Positions 7,914 to 15,529 are shown, counted from the first letter of the stretch. The stretch: 35,459 nt of DNA from Pseudomonadota bacterium (GCA_014584465.1 JACTMU010000018.1:1-35459), one strand, 5' to 3'. Program-made: numbers and translations. The notes: generated by a model from the sequence alone, not told the origin.

Positions 7914-8671
7914 ACTCTTCTGTGAACTCTTCAGTGCAACTTCGACTTGTCATTCAAAATCTTGGACTGACCATTCAGGGTCGCAAGATCTTCGAAGAGA
8001 TTGAGTTTCAGGTTTCCCAAGGCTCATTTTTAGCGATCATGGGCCCTAACGGTGCGGGTAAAACCATGCTCCTTAAGACCCTTATGGGCCTTTACACCCC
8101 GACGGCCGGAAGGGTTCGGTTTGAGCACATTGCGAGATCTTCGATCAGTTACGTCCCTCAGGTGAAAGGAATGGATCCTCACTTCCCACTTTTAGGAATT
8201 GAGCTCGTCGTCAGTGGGTTGAGAAGAAGTTGGCCCTTTCGCATAACCCAAAGTGAACAGTCTCAAGCGCTCAGCACACTTGCTGAGATCGGCGCTGATC
8301 ACCTCGCGTTGGAATCGGTTTCAACTCTTTCAGGCGGAGAGAGACAGCGGCTCTATTTGGCGCGCAGCTTTATCAGCAAGCCCCAAGTTTTGCTTCTTGA
8401 TGAACCTGTCACTGGCATTGATCGAAGTGGTGAGGAGGATCTCTACGGAATCTTGGATCGATATAGAAGTAGGTTTGGTGGGACCATTCTTATGGTCACA
8501 CATGATTTCAATATGGCCCTTCACCATGCCAGTGATGTTCTGGTGATTCACCAGAAGCAGCTTGCCTTCGGTCGCCCTTCCGAGGCACTCACTGAGGAGG
8601 TGATTCGCAGGGCCTTTGGCCACACCGCCCACACCCACCCCATCACTCCCCATTCGAGATCCCATGTTTGA
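7910..8671 (+). CDS. Metal ABC transporter ATP-binding protein (ZnuC/MntB type)
   Basis: A 253-residue ABC ATPase with Walker A (GPNGAGKT, about residues 45-52), Q-loop (SYVPQVKGMD), signature (LSGGERQRLYLARS), Walker B (VLLLDEPVTGID) and H-loop (LMVTHDFNMA). The start overlaps the binding-protein gene by four bases. Three GTG codons lie in an 11-12-bp repeat (GTGAACTCTTC) at 7910, 7922 and 7934, so the exact start is uncertain; the first is the simplest for coupling. The last 17 residues contain five histidines (HTAHTHPITPHSRSH), an unusual tail for an ATPase of this family, which could sense or buffer metal in the cytoplasm (inference). Its end overlaps the permease start by eight bases. 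Confidence 0.88.
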   Translation: MNSSVNSSVQLRLVIQNLGLTIQGRKIFEEIEFQVSQGSFLAIMGPNGAGKTMLLKTLMGLYTPTAGRVRFEHIARSSISYVPQVKGMDPHFPLLGIELVVSGLRRSWPFRITQSEQSQALSTLAEIGADHLALESVSTLSGGERQRLYLARSFISKPQVLLLDEPVTGIDRSGEEDLYGILDRYRSRFGGTILMVTHDFNMALHHASDVLVIHQKQLAFGRPSEALTEEVIRRAFGHTAHTHPITPHSRSHV

Positions 8672-9482
8672 GCTCTTCACCCTCCCATTCATGCAAAAGG
8701 CAATGATTGGCGGCATCCTGGTCGCGCTCCTCTCCAGCTATTATGGAGTTTTCCTCGTACAACGGAAAATGAGTTTTCTTGGCAGTGGGCTTGCCCACGC
8801 TGCATTTGGTGGGGTTGCCCTTGGACTCCTTCTCAAAGCCGAACCCCTTTGGGTGGCCCTTCCCTTTACAATCGTCGTCTCCCTTATGATCACTTGGGTC
8901 CACCATAAGAGCCGCGTTGAAGCAGACAGCGCCGTTGGAATCTTCTTCTCCACTTCGATGGCACTTGGAATTGTTTTCATGACGTTCAATAATGATAAAA
9001 GTTCCAACGCCTTAACTTACCTATTCGGTACAATTCTCGCGATTGAAGGGTCTGATCTGTTCCTGATTGGAGCCCTTCTGCTGATCACTCTCTCTACGCT
9101 TCATCTTTGGGGGCGCTGGGCCTACGCGAGCTTTGATCATGAGCTTGCTCGCAGCGAAGAGCTTCCCGTCTACAGAGACGACTACATCCTCTCAACCCTC
9201 TTGGCTGTGAACATCGTCGTCTCGATCAAGATCATGGGACTCCTGCTTGTTTCGGCCTTCCTCGTCATTCCGCCCGCAACTGCGAGGCTTGTGGCTCGAT
9301 CCTTTTCCACAATGACCATCTATTCCATAGTTATTGGTGTTTCTACGACCCTGATAGGACTGATGGCATCTTACTCTCTCGATGCACCTTCTGGGGCAAC
9401 CATCATTCTCGTTCAGGCCCTCCTCTTCTTTTTCTTTGCTCTTGGAGCAAAGAGCCTTTTTCAAACCCGAATCCGAAAATAG
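8664..9482 (+). CDS. Metal ABC transporter permease (ZnuB/MntC type, ABC-3 family)
   Basis: About 272 residues from ATG 8664, which fits the family N-terminus FELFTLPFMQKAMIGG. Starting earlier (8616) would only add residues read through the ATPase tail. There are seven to eight hydrophobic segments; the family stretch SFLGSGLAHAAFGGVALG follows the second, and a late segment LLLVSAFLVIPPATARL is a hallmark of ABC-3 permeases. It forms the channel for the Zn2+/Mn2+ importer with the two upstream proteins. The gene ends 119 bp before the next start, with no clear terminator. Confidence 0.9.
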   Translation: MFELFTLPFMQKAMIGGILVALLSSYYGVFLVQRKMSFLGSGLAHAAFGGVALGLLLKAEPLWVALPFTIVVSLMITWVHHKSRVEADSAVGIFFSTSMALGIVFMTFNNDKSSNALTYLFGTILAIEGSDLFLIGALLLITLSTLHLWGRWAYASFDHELARSEELPVYRDDYILSTLLAVNIVVSIKIMGLLLVSAFLVIPPATARLVARSFSTMTIYSIVIGVSTTLIGLMASYSLDAPSGATIILVQALLFFFFALGAKSLFQTRIRK

Positions 9483-9511
9483 GATACGATATTCGCAATC
9501 TGAGACAGTCA

Positions 9512-9539
9512 TTTACAGAAATTTGGGAGAAACTATAAA
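9512..9539 (+). promoter_or_regulatory. Sigma70-like promoter for the FN3 secreted protein
   Basis: TTTACA at 9512-9517 and TATAAA at 9534-9539 are separated by 16 bp. Each box is five of six to consensus. The likely transcription start is near 9546, leaving a leader of roughly 55 nt before the GTG at 9602. Confidence 0.55.
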
Positions 9540-9601
9540 AATTTTTCACACTTTCTCAATTTGGCTCTAAACTTTCGACCAGCATCAACCGACCAAATGT
9601 T

Positions 9602-11578
9602 GTGACCCCAAAACGCTTTGAATCCTTTTTTCTCTGGTGGCCTGCAATCTCCTTTGCGCTTCATCTTGGATGCACGAACGCAGTCCCCAACATTGAGTTC
9701 AGTGAGGGAACTCTTCTCGCTTCCCCGTCAGTTGATGCCACTGAGAATCGATACACGGTGTATGATGACACAAGTCTCCTTGTGATTGCAGGTCACTGTG
9801 ACTCCCGTTCTACCAACATGGAGTGGCGCATCGGCAGTGGTGGAACTTGGTCCGCCATCAACGGAGCGCTCCCCACAGCCCCCCTCGATGACACTGCAAC
9901 TGAACTTGATTGTTCCGACGGGAAATTCTCGATAGGCATCCCAAATCCTGCTGTCTATCTTGATCTCACTCCTGAATTCCAATCGATTCAGATTCATCTT
10001 CGCACGATGACCTCCGTCGGAGTGAGCGATGCACTGGCCATCACCGTCACCTACACACAGGGTAGCCAATCTGGAGACTCTTCGGGAGGCGACCCATCTC
10101 CCGGTGGCAATCCCGATCCTGGTGGCAATCCCGATCCTGGTGGCAATCCCGATCCTGGTGGCGACAATTCATCACCTCCACCAGCCCCCACAAATGTTTC
10201 CGCCTCTGCGGTTTCCACAAGTGAGATTCAGGTGACTTGGCAATCGGGCGGCGATCCAACAGACAGTTTTCGAATTGCCTATGTGATGGCCACCGAAGTT
10301 TCAATCGACATTTGCGACCTCACCGATCCAAGTTCGGGCGTTACGACCATCTCAAATATTTCCAACTCCGTAAGAAGCTATAGCGTTACGGGTCTTGAGC
10401 CAGCCACATCCTACACCTTCGCGGTGTGCGCCGAAAGGCAAACGGGAGGCACTCAACTATTTTCCAGTAGCGAAAAGAAGACAGCTGAGACCCATGCAAT
10501 TCCTAAGATAACGGGTATTTATCTTCATAATGGTGATCCAAATCTAAGAGGCGCATACAAGAGTGGCAGTTCTGTTGAGATCCGGGTGGAGTTCGACGTC
10601 GCGGTCTTTATAGCAAGACCGCCCACAACTCGCCCAAAACTCAAACTTTCCAACTTGGGGCATGCTTTTTTTGACCACCAAGATGACCTGGATTATCGAA
10701 AGTTGATCTTTAGGTATGATGTAATGAGCACAAGTATGGAAGATACTGATCTGAATGTCGACCTCGTCTACGATTTAGCTCAGGAAATCCTCAACACCCA
10801 AAAGACCTCAGCCGCCACTCTTTCCATACCTGAAGGTCAGAACCTCAAAGACACGAGCAATGTAACCATTGATCTTACAAGACCACCCACACCCACCATC
10901 TCAAAGAATGTCCAGACCTCCAACACTGAAATGAAGATCACGGTGAGTTTTGGTGAGCACGTGACCATCGCCGATGGTTCGAAGTTGACGGTCGTCACGG
11001 CAAGCAATGAGACCCTCATCTACACCCATCAACCAACTTCAGAGTCCGACAGTTCGGGAGAGATCGTCTACACCATAGCCTCTTTACCAACTTGCGCGAC
11101 AGAAAGTGTCTGCGAGTTCACGGCCTCGTTGGCTGCTGGGTATGTCGAAGATGATGCTGGGAATCTTTCTTCGGCAACTACGACCCCTTATACTTTCCAA
11201 TACGTGAATGGTCCTCAGACCCCGTCGGACTTGATAGCTTCGGCTCTTTCGGAACCATCTGGGGCCGGGTCCACCACCAAAATTCAGCTCAGTTGGACCA
11301 ACCCCAATCCTCTGGGACCTACGGACCGTTATGACGTCGTCTACTCCACCGCACATATGATTAGCAGCTGCGACGACCCCAGCCTAAGCAAGGAGGCGGT
11401 CACCATCGAAGACCCCATGAATCCACCTAGCAGTTACGTCATGAGCTCCATCGACCTCACGGCGGATCCAAGCGGCACAATCTACTACTTCGGACTGTGC
11501 GGGGTGAGCAAGGACAGTACCTATTCTTCCGCGGGGGCGGTCACGACCTCCTACACACATGACCCTCCACTCCTGTAG
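9602..11578 (+). CDS. Large secreted protein with fibronectin type III-like domains, possible lipoprotein
   Basis: A 658-residue exported protein. An N-terminal hydrophobic segment ends in HLGC (about residue 24), a suboptimal lipobox that may still give a lipoprotein. After an Ig-like first region (about 25-152) comes a Gly/Pro/Asp linker (about 153-190) with three exact PGGNPD repeats. An FN3-like domain follows (about 191-295; landmarks VTWQSGG, SYTFAVCAERQ), then two Ig-like/cadherin-like segments with a TIDLTRPPTPTI junction (about 300-540), then a final FN3-like domain (about 545-655; IQLSWTNPNP, IYYFGLCGVSKD). Several paired cysteines may form disulfides. Such proteins usually act at the cell surface in adhesion or binding; the partner is unknown. 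Start GTG 9602 has no good ribosome binding site. A promoter is seen at 9512-9539. Confidence 0.75.
   Translation: MTPKRFESFFLWWPAISFALHLGCTNAVPNIEFSEGTLLASPSVDATENRYTVYDDTSLLVIAGHCDSRSTNMEWRIGSGGTWSAINGALPTAPLDDTATELDCSDGKFSIGIPNPAVYLDLTPEFQSIQIHLRTMTSVGVSDALAITVTYTQGSQSGDSSGGDPSPGGNPDPGGNPDPGGNPDPGGDNSSPPPAPTNVSASAVSTSEIQVTWQSGGDPTDSFRIAYVMATEVSIDICDLTDPSSGVTTISNISNSVRSYSVTGLEPATSYTFAVCAERQTGGTQLFSSSEKKTAETHAIPKITGIYLHNGDPNLRGAYKSGSSVEIRVEFDVAVFIARPPTTRPKLKLSNLGHAFFDHQDDLDYRKLIFRYDVMSTSMEDTDLNVDLVYDLAQEILNTQKTSAATLSIPEGQNLKDTSNVTIDLTRPPTPTISKNVQTSNTEMKITVSFGEHVTIADGSKLTVVTASNETLIYTHQPTSESDSSGEIVYTIASLPTCATESVCEFTASLAAGYVEDDAGNLSSATTTPYTFQYVNGPQTPSDLIASALSEPSGAGSTTKIQLSWTNPNPLGPTDRYDVVYSTAHMISSCDDPSLSKEAVTIEDPMNPPSSYVMSSIDLTADPSGTIYYFGLCGVSKDSTYSSAGAVTTSYTHDPPLL
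10103..10156 (+). repeat. Three exact 18-bp tandem repeats encoding PGGNPD linker
   Basis: The unit GGTGGCAATCCCGATCCT occurs three times in a row and begins a fourth time. It encodes a flexible Gly/Pro hinge in the secreted FN3 protein. Exact nucleotide identity implies recent expansion or slippage, so the copy number may vary between strains. Confidence 0.95.
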
Positions 11579-11612
11579 TCCGGATCAGGGCGGCAGAGTC
11601 TCAAACGGGCAA

Positions 11613-11700
11613 GTAACTGATTGGTTAAAAAAAGTAACTGTTCGGTTATTTTCCTGTTGACTCTACGCGTTGGATGCGCTATAAGTAACTCGTCGGTTAC
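11613..11700 (+). promoter_or_regulatory. Sigma70-like promoter framed by three palindromic operator-like sites
   Basis: TTGACT (11657-11662) and TATAAG (11680-11685) lie exactly 17 bp apart, a near-consensus promoter pointing right. Three 16-bp sites of the form GTAAC-N6-GTTAC surround it: 11613-11628 (one mismatch), 11634-11649 (one mismatch, just upstream of the -35) and 11685-11700 (perfect, over the start point). Their centres are 21 and 51 bp apart, close to whole helical turns. This layout is typical of a TetR-family repressed promoter; no such regulator gene is found nearby. A possible start codon (ATG 11742 after AAAAGG) is cut off five codons later by the repeat at 11762. Confidence 0.6.
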
Positions 11701-11761
11701 AAAGGCGCAAGCCAGGTAGCCGGGGGTTAAGAAAAGGCCAAATGCCACGAGGGGTTATATG

Positions 11762-11912
11762 GTGCTTGGCGCGAAACCTGCTTTCGAGTGAATTTGCATA
11801 AGTTTTTCTTATGCCGAGGCGGGCCGACGAAGGGCTAGCCAGAGGCGCTAACTCGAGGAGGCTCAACGAAGGTATAAGGAAAACTTATGACAAATTCACC
11901 GAAATGAGGTTT
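11762..11912 (+). mobile_element. Copy A of the palindromic MITE-like element, right end lost
   Basis: Nearly identical to copy B (12131-12293) from GTGCTTGGCGCGAAACC through to GAGGTTT. The last about 12 bases of the right arm (CGCGCCAGGCAC in copy B) are replaced by unrelated sequence. It carries no reading frame of its own. It sits directly after the first codons of a possible gene driven by the promoter at 11657-11685 and may have inactivated it. Confidence 0.85.
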
Positions 11913-11928
11913 GCCAAGCGGGGGCAAA

Positions 11929-11959
11929 AGAAGAGGGCGATCGAGGGGAGCCCTCTTCT
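11929..11959. other. Perfect 10-bp inverted repeat (hairpin)
   Basis: AGAAGAGGGC (11929-11938) pairs with GCCCTCTTCT (11950-11959) around an 11-base loop. On the plus strand it has no run of T after it. Read on the minus strand it is followed by TTTTG, so it could be a weak terminator for minus-strand transcription. Confidence 0.5.
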
Positions 11960-11978
11960 CCTAAATCCAATCTGTAGT

Positions 11979-12002
11979 GGCCGCTTCTGAAAAGAGGCGG
12001 CC
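11979..12002 (+). other. Strong GC-rich hairpin with GAAA tetraloop
   Basis: GGCCGCTTCT (11979-11988) and AGAGGCGGCC (11993-12002) form a 10-bp stem with one G-U wobble, closed by GAAA, a stable GNRA loop. It has no T-tract, so it is not a classical terminator. It lies on the transcript that would start at the 11680 promoter, in the stretch between repeat copies A and B (11913-12130), which holds no gene. Confidence 0.5.
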
Positions 12003-12130
12003 CCATCCTTAAACCAGTCTTAAAAATGTATTTTATATGCACTTGTTATAGATCTTGTCATCGCAAAAGGGCGATTGTACGAATTTGATCTAAGTAGAGT
12101 TTGTATAGCGTTTCAACCAGTAATTACATA

Positions 12131-12293
12131 GTGCTTGGCGCGAAACCTGCTTTCGAGTGAATTTGCATAAGTTTTTCTTATACCGAGGCGAGACGACGAA
12201 GGGCTAGCCAGAGGCGCTAACTCGAGGAGGCTCAACGAAGGTATAAGGAAAACTTATGACTAATTCACCGAAATGAGGTTTCGCGCCAGGCAC
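12131..12293 (+). mobile_element. Copy B of the palindromic MITE-like element, complete with target duplication
   Basis: 163 bp with imperfect terminal inverted repeats of about 50 bp: the left arm GTGCTTGGCGCGAAACCT and onward pairs with the reverse complement of the right arm ending AGGTTTCGCGCCAGGCAC. ATAAGTTTTTCTTAT and ATAAGGAAAACTTAT mark the inner ends of the arms. The core holds GGGCTAGCC and GGCGCTAACTCGAGG. TACATA flanks it directly on both sides (12125-12130 and 12294-12299), as expected of a 6-bp target site duplication. It encodes no transposase, so movement would need one in trans. It lies 34 bp upstream of the cytochrome c4 gene and probably shapes that gene's leader or promoter. 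Confidence 0.8.
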
Positions 12294-12327
12294 TACATAT
12301 ATGGCTTAAGCAACAAAGGATCATTTG

Positions 12328-12975
12328 ATGGCTTCGCTCTCCCTTATTGCAAATTCGGTGGCTTTGGCACTTCTATTTCTGCTTGGATCTCCCGTCACTC
12401 AGGCCAGTGCGCCCTCTCAGAGAGGTCAGGAGATCTTTAAGCTCTGTGCGACTTGCCACGGGAACCAGGGTGAGGGCAATCAAAGCCTCGCGGCCCCTGC
12501 AATTGCGGGACTCCCCCAATGGTACCTTCTAACGCAGCTTAAGAACTTTCGATCGGGTGCCAGGGGGAAACACCCTCAAGATGCTCCAGGTCTTCGCATG
12601 GGCCCCATGGCGAGAACCCTCAAGGAGGGGGATTTGGAGACCATTGCAGCTTTTGTCTCCCAGCTTGCCCCCCACAAATTGGCCCCAATCTCAACAGGGA
12701 CTCCCCAAAGAGGCGAAGAGCATTTTCAGGTCTGCATTGGGTGCCACGGCCATGATGCCCGAGGAGAGGCCCAGCTCAACGCACCACCCTTGCGCTTTTC
12801 CAATGATTGGTACCTTATTTCACAACTTAAAAACTTTAGATCGGGACTTAGAGGGGCAAACGGAGCTCTCGATCCGCAAGGTGCCTCCATGTCCGCAATG
12901 GCCCAAATGCTCCCCGATGAAGAGGCCATTCGTGATGTTGTAACCTACATTTCAAACTTAAAAGATGAACGCTAA
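12328..12975 (+). CDS. Diheme cytochrome c4-type protein
   Basis: 215 residues from ATG 12328, seven bases after AAAGGA; a TTG one codon earlier is not needed. A Sec signal peptide covers about residues 1-27 (LALLFLLGSPVTQASA). Two homologous cytochrome c halves follow, each with CxxCH: CATCH (40-44) and CIGCH (136-140). Each half repeats the block WYL-x3-LKNFRSG-x-RG and carries a candidate axial Met (GPMAR, SAMAQM). The family passes electrons in the periplasm to terminal oxidases. It is the first gene of the aa3 oxidase cluster, so it is probably the electron donor to CoxB. A palindromic element sits immediately upstream of its leader. Confidence 0.88.
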   Translation: MASLSLIANSVALALLFLLGSPVTQASAPSQRGQEIFKLCATCHGNQGEGNQSLAAPAIAGLPQWYLLTQLKNFRSGARGKHPQDAPGLRMGPMARTLKEGDLETIAAFVSQLAPHKLAPISTGTPQRGEEHFQVCIGCHGHDARGEAQLNAPPLRFSNDWYLISQLKNFRSGLRGANGALDPQGASMSAMAQMLPDEEAIRDVVTYISNLKDER

Positions 12976-12990
12976 GGAAAGGTTGGATCT

Positions 12991-13089
12991 GTGTCACTTG
13001 ATGGCGAAAAATTCCTAAAAAAACTCTTCTATGTTGTTGCTGCCAGTACATTTGCCTACGTTTTTATAGTGGTCTTCTTTGTTTTATAA
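12991..13089 (+). CDS. 32-residue single-span membrane peptide in the oxidase operon
   Basis: A small frame, GTG 12991 to TAA 13087-13089, with a good ribosome binding sequence (GGAAAGG about 8-10 bases upstream). It encodes a short polar N-terminus (SLDGEKFLKKLFY) followed by one hydrophobic helix rich in V, A, F and I. It sits 15 bp after cytochrome c4 and 71 bp before coxB. Small single-span subunits are common accessory parts of terminal oxidases; a role as such a subunit or assembly factor is inference. No family is recognised. Confidence 0.6.
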   Translation: MSLDGEKFLKKLFYVVAASTFAYVFIVVFFVL

Positions 13090-13108
13090 AAAAGGATTGT
13101 AACGAGCT

Positions 13109-13136
13109 GCTCTTTCAAAATGATTTTCGTAAGAGC
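13109..13136. promoter_or_regulatory. Near-palindrome upstream of coxB
   Basis: GCTCTT (13109-13114) and AAGAGC (13131-13136) enclose AAAATGATTTT, itself palindromic. This 28-bp imperfect inverted repeat in the coxB leader could be an operator or an mRNA hairpin between the small peptide gene and coxB. Confidence 0.4.
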
Positions 13137-13160
13137 GACTAACAGAAGGACGTTGACATT

Positions 13161-13850
13161 ATGGAGCACATCATTGCACAAGCTTCCACCTTTGCAGAAA
13201 GCATCGATACCGTCATTTGGGTTATTGCACTCTTAGGTGGTTTCTGGCTCATCGTAGCTGAGGCGATTCTCTTCTATTTGATCTTTAAGTACCGCCGAAA
13301 GAGTCATCCGAAGGCCGCCTACATCACAGGTGAAACCGATGCCGAAAAGAGGTGGATCCATTGGCCCCACTATCTCGTCATCGTGTGCGACCTTGTGATC
13401 ATCGGCTTTTCAATCAAGGTTTGGTATGACGTGAAACAGACTCTTCCAACCCCAGACCAAACCATTCGAATCATCGGCCAACAGTGGGCATGGACCTTTG
13501 TTCATCCAGGACCGGACAACCAACTTGACACCCCCGACGACATCATCACAGTTGATGAACTCCATGTGCAAAACAGTGCAACCTACCATTTCAAGCTGGA
13601 ATCAAAAGATGTCATTCATAGTTTTTCAGTCCCGGTCTTTCGACTCAAGCAAGACGCTGTTCCGGGAAGAACGATCACTGGGTGGTTTCGTCCTACCAAG
13701 ACTGGAACTTATGACATTCAATGTGCAGAGATGTGTGGCCTTGGGCATGGGATCATGGGAGCTCGCATTTTCATCGAGTCCCCTGATGAGCATGCACTTT
13801 GGATTCAAAACAGCAGCCCTGTAAGCCACGTCACTCAGCAGATGGAGTAA
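13161..13850 (+). CDS. coxB: Cytochrome c oxidase subunit II (CuA)
   Basis: 229 residues. Two membrane helices (about 17-43 and 68-90) are followed by a periplasmic cupredoxin domain. All CuA ligands are visible: His153 (DVIHSF), Cys188, Glu190, Cys192, His196 and Met199 in CAEMCGLGHGIM. The aromatic patch QQWAW (107-111) that accepts electrons from cytochrome c is present. No cytochrome c domain is fused at the C-terminus, matching the separate c4 gene upstream. There is no clear cleavable signal peptide. The ribosome binding site is AGAAGGA. The coxA start follows two bases after the stop. Confidence 0.95.
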   Translation: MEHIIAQASTFAESIDTVIWVIALLGGFWLIVAEAILFYLIFKYRRKSHPKAAYITGETDAEKRWIHWPHYLVIVCDLVIIGFSIKVWYDVKQTLPTPDQTIRIIGQQWAWTFVHPGPDNQLDTPDDIITVDELHVQNSATYHFKLESKDVIHSFSVPVFRLKQDAVPGRTITGWFRPTKTGTYDIQCAEMCGLGHGIMGARIFIESPDEHALWIQNSSPVSHVTQQME

Positions 13851-13852
13851 CT

Positions 13853-15529
13853 ATGTCAGTAGCAGCATCACACACTCACGAACAGAGCTTTTTTCAAAAG
13901 TACCTCTTCTCAACAGACCACAAGATCATTGCCATGCAATATCTCTTTACGGGAATGTTCATGGCCCTCATCGGTGGTTTTTTTGTCTACGTATTTCGAA
14001 TGCAGCTGGCCTTTCCAGGAGCCGAAGTCTTCGGTTACGGAGTGGTTACACCCGGTGAGTACAACTCTCTTGTCACAAACCATGGTACGGTGATGATCTT
14101 TTGGGTTGCGATGCCGGTCCTCGTCGCAGCATTCGGGAATTATCTCATTCCACTTATGATTGGCTGCGACGATATGGTCTTTCCGAGACTCAATCGTCTC
14201 TCCTATCAGATTTTCCTATTGAGTGCGATCGTACTGATCACCTCTTTCTTGGTTCCCGGTGGTGGCTTTGGTGGAGCGTGGACAGCCTACCCGCCACTCT
14301 CATCAAATCCTCAATACAGCCTCACCCCTCTGGGATCATCGTTGTGGCTGGTTGCCGTAGCGCTCGAGTTTGTAGCTTTTCTCTTAGGTGGTATCAACTT
14401 CATCACCACCGTTATGAACGCGCGAGCTCCAGGCATGAAGGCCTTTGACATCCCCATTGTGATTTGGATGATCGTGGTGGCAAGCATTGTCTTTATGGCA
14501 TCTGTGGGCCCCTTGGTCGCCGGCGCCGTCATGCTTCTTTTGGATCAAAACTTTCAAGTTGGTTTCTTTGATCCCGCCCGCGGCGGAGATCCCATTCTTT
14601 GGCAACACCTCTTTTGGTTCTTTGGCCATCCTGAGGTTTATGTCGTTCTCTTGCCTGCTATGGGAATCGTGGCCGAAGTGATCTCGGTCTTTTCACGAAA
14701 AAAACTCTTCGGATACAAGACGATCATCTTCACGACGGTCGGTGTGGCCGTTTTGAGTTTCTTTGTTTGGGCCCACCATCAATTTGTGGCGGGCATCGAT
14801 CCCCGCATGGCCAATGTCTTTACGATCACCACGCTTCTCATTTCTATACCTATTGCTGAAATGATCTTTGTCTACATCGCCACTCTCTACAAAGGGTCAA
14901 TCGAATTCAATACGGCAATGCTCTTTGCCCTAGGTTTTTTGGCCGAGTTTCTCATTGGTGGGGTGACAGGGATCTTTTTAGGTTCCAGTGGCTCAGACAT
15001 CTATTTTCACGACACCTATTTTGTCATTGCCCACTTTCACTACACCTTCGTTCCCATTGCCATCATTGCGGTCTTTGCGGGAGTTTACTACTGGTTTCCA
15101 AAGATGTTTGGCCGCCATATGTCTGAAACCTTAGGACAAATTCACTTTTGGGGGACCGTCATCCCGATGAATGTCATCTTCATTCCGCTTTTTTATCTTG
15201 GTATGGCGGGACAACATCGAAGAATCTTTAGCTATGAGAATTTTCCAGAACTTGCCCACCCCTATATGCAAAATCTACGCGTGGTCGCCACAGTCGCATT
15301 GATTGTGATGATCCTTTTTCAAATTCCCTTTTTCATCAATTTCTTTCGAAGCATTTTTGCTGGGAAGAAGGCCGAAAAAAATCCATGGAAAGCCAACACC
15401 CTGGAGTGGACTGCAGAGTCACCACCTCCCCATGGAAATTTTCGCGAATTGCCGCAAGTCTATCGACCACCCTATGAGTACAGTGTGGCGGGACGATCTT
15501 CAGACTTTTGGCCACAAAACGAGAGGTAA
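13853..15529 (+). CDS. coxA: Cytochrome c oxidase subunit I (aa3 type, heme-copper)
   Basis: 558 residues from ATG 13853; an upstream in-frame ATG at 13799 lies inside coxB and is rejected. Twelve membrane helices. Heme a ligands are His77 (NHGTVM) and His396, the heme a3 ligand is His394 (VIAHFHY), and CuB ligands are His259, His308 and His309. The cross-linked Tyr263 is in GHPEVY, and Glu261 of the same motif marks a type A1 oxidase with D-channel glutamate. It catalyses O2 reduction to water with proton pumping in the inner membrane. Length is normal. Confidence 0.96.
   Translation: MSVAASHTHEQSFFQKYLFSTDHKIIAMQYLFTGMFMALIGGFFVYVFRMQLAFPGAEVFGYGVVTPGEYNSLVTNHGTVMIFWVAMPVLVAAFGNYLIPLMIGCDDMVFPRLNRLSYQIFLLSAIVLITSFLVPGGGFGGAWTAYPPLSSNPQYSLTPLGSSLWLVAVALEFVAFLLGGINFITTVMNARAPGMKAFDIPIVIWMIVVASIVFMASVGPLVAGAVMLLLDQNFQVGFFDPARGGDPILWQHLFWFFGHPEVYVVLLPAMGIVAEVISVFSRKKLFGYKTIIFTTVGVAVLSFFVWAHHQFVAGIDPRMANVFTITTLLISIPIAEMIFVYIATLYKGSIEFNTAMLFALGFLAEFLIGGVTGIFLGSSGSDIYFHDTYFVIAHFHYTFVPIAIIAVFAGVYYWFPKMFGRHMSETLGQIHFWGTVIPMNVIFIPLFYLGMAGQHRRIFSYENFPELAHPYMQNLRVVATVALIVMILFQIPFFINFFRSIFAGKKAEKNPWKANTLEWTAESPPPHGNFRELPQVYRPPYEYSVAGRSSDFWPQNER

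Noticed and set aside
10103-10156. Tandem repeats considered as a CRISPR array
   Set aside because: The 18-bp units are directly adjacent without spacers and encode a PGGNPD linker in frame.
11929-11959. Hairpin as an intrinsic terminator on the plus strand
   Set aside because: No T-run follows on that strand; kept only as a hairpin with weak terminator potential on the minus strand.
12085-12109. TTGATC and TATAGC as a promoter for cytochrome c4
   Set aside because: The spacer is only 13 bp, too short for a sigma70 promoter, and the palindromic element separates it from the gene.
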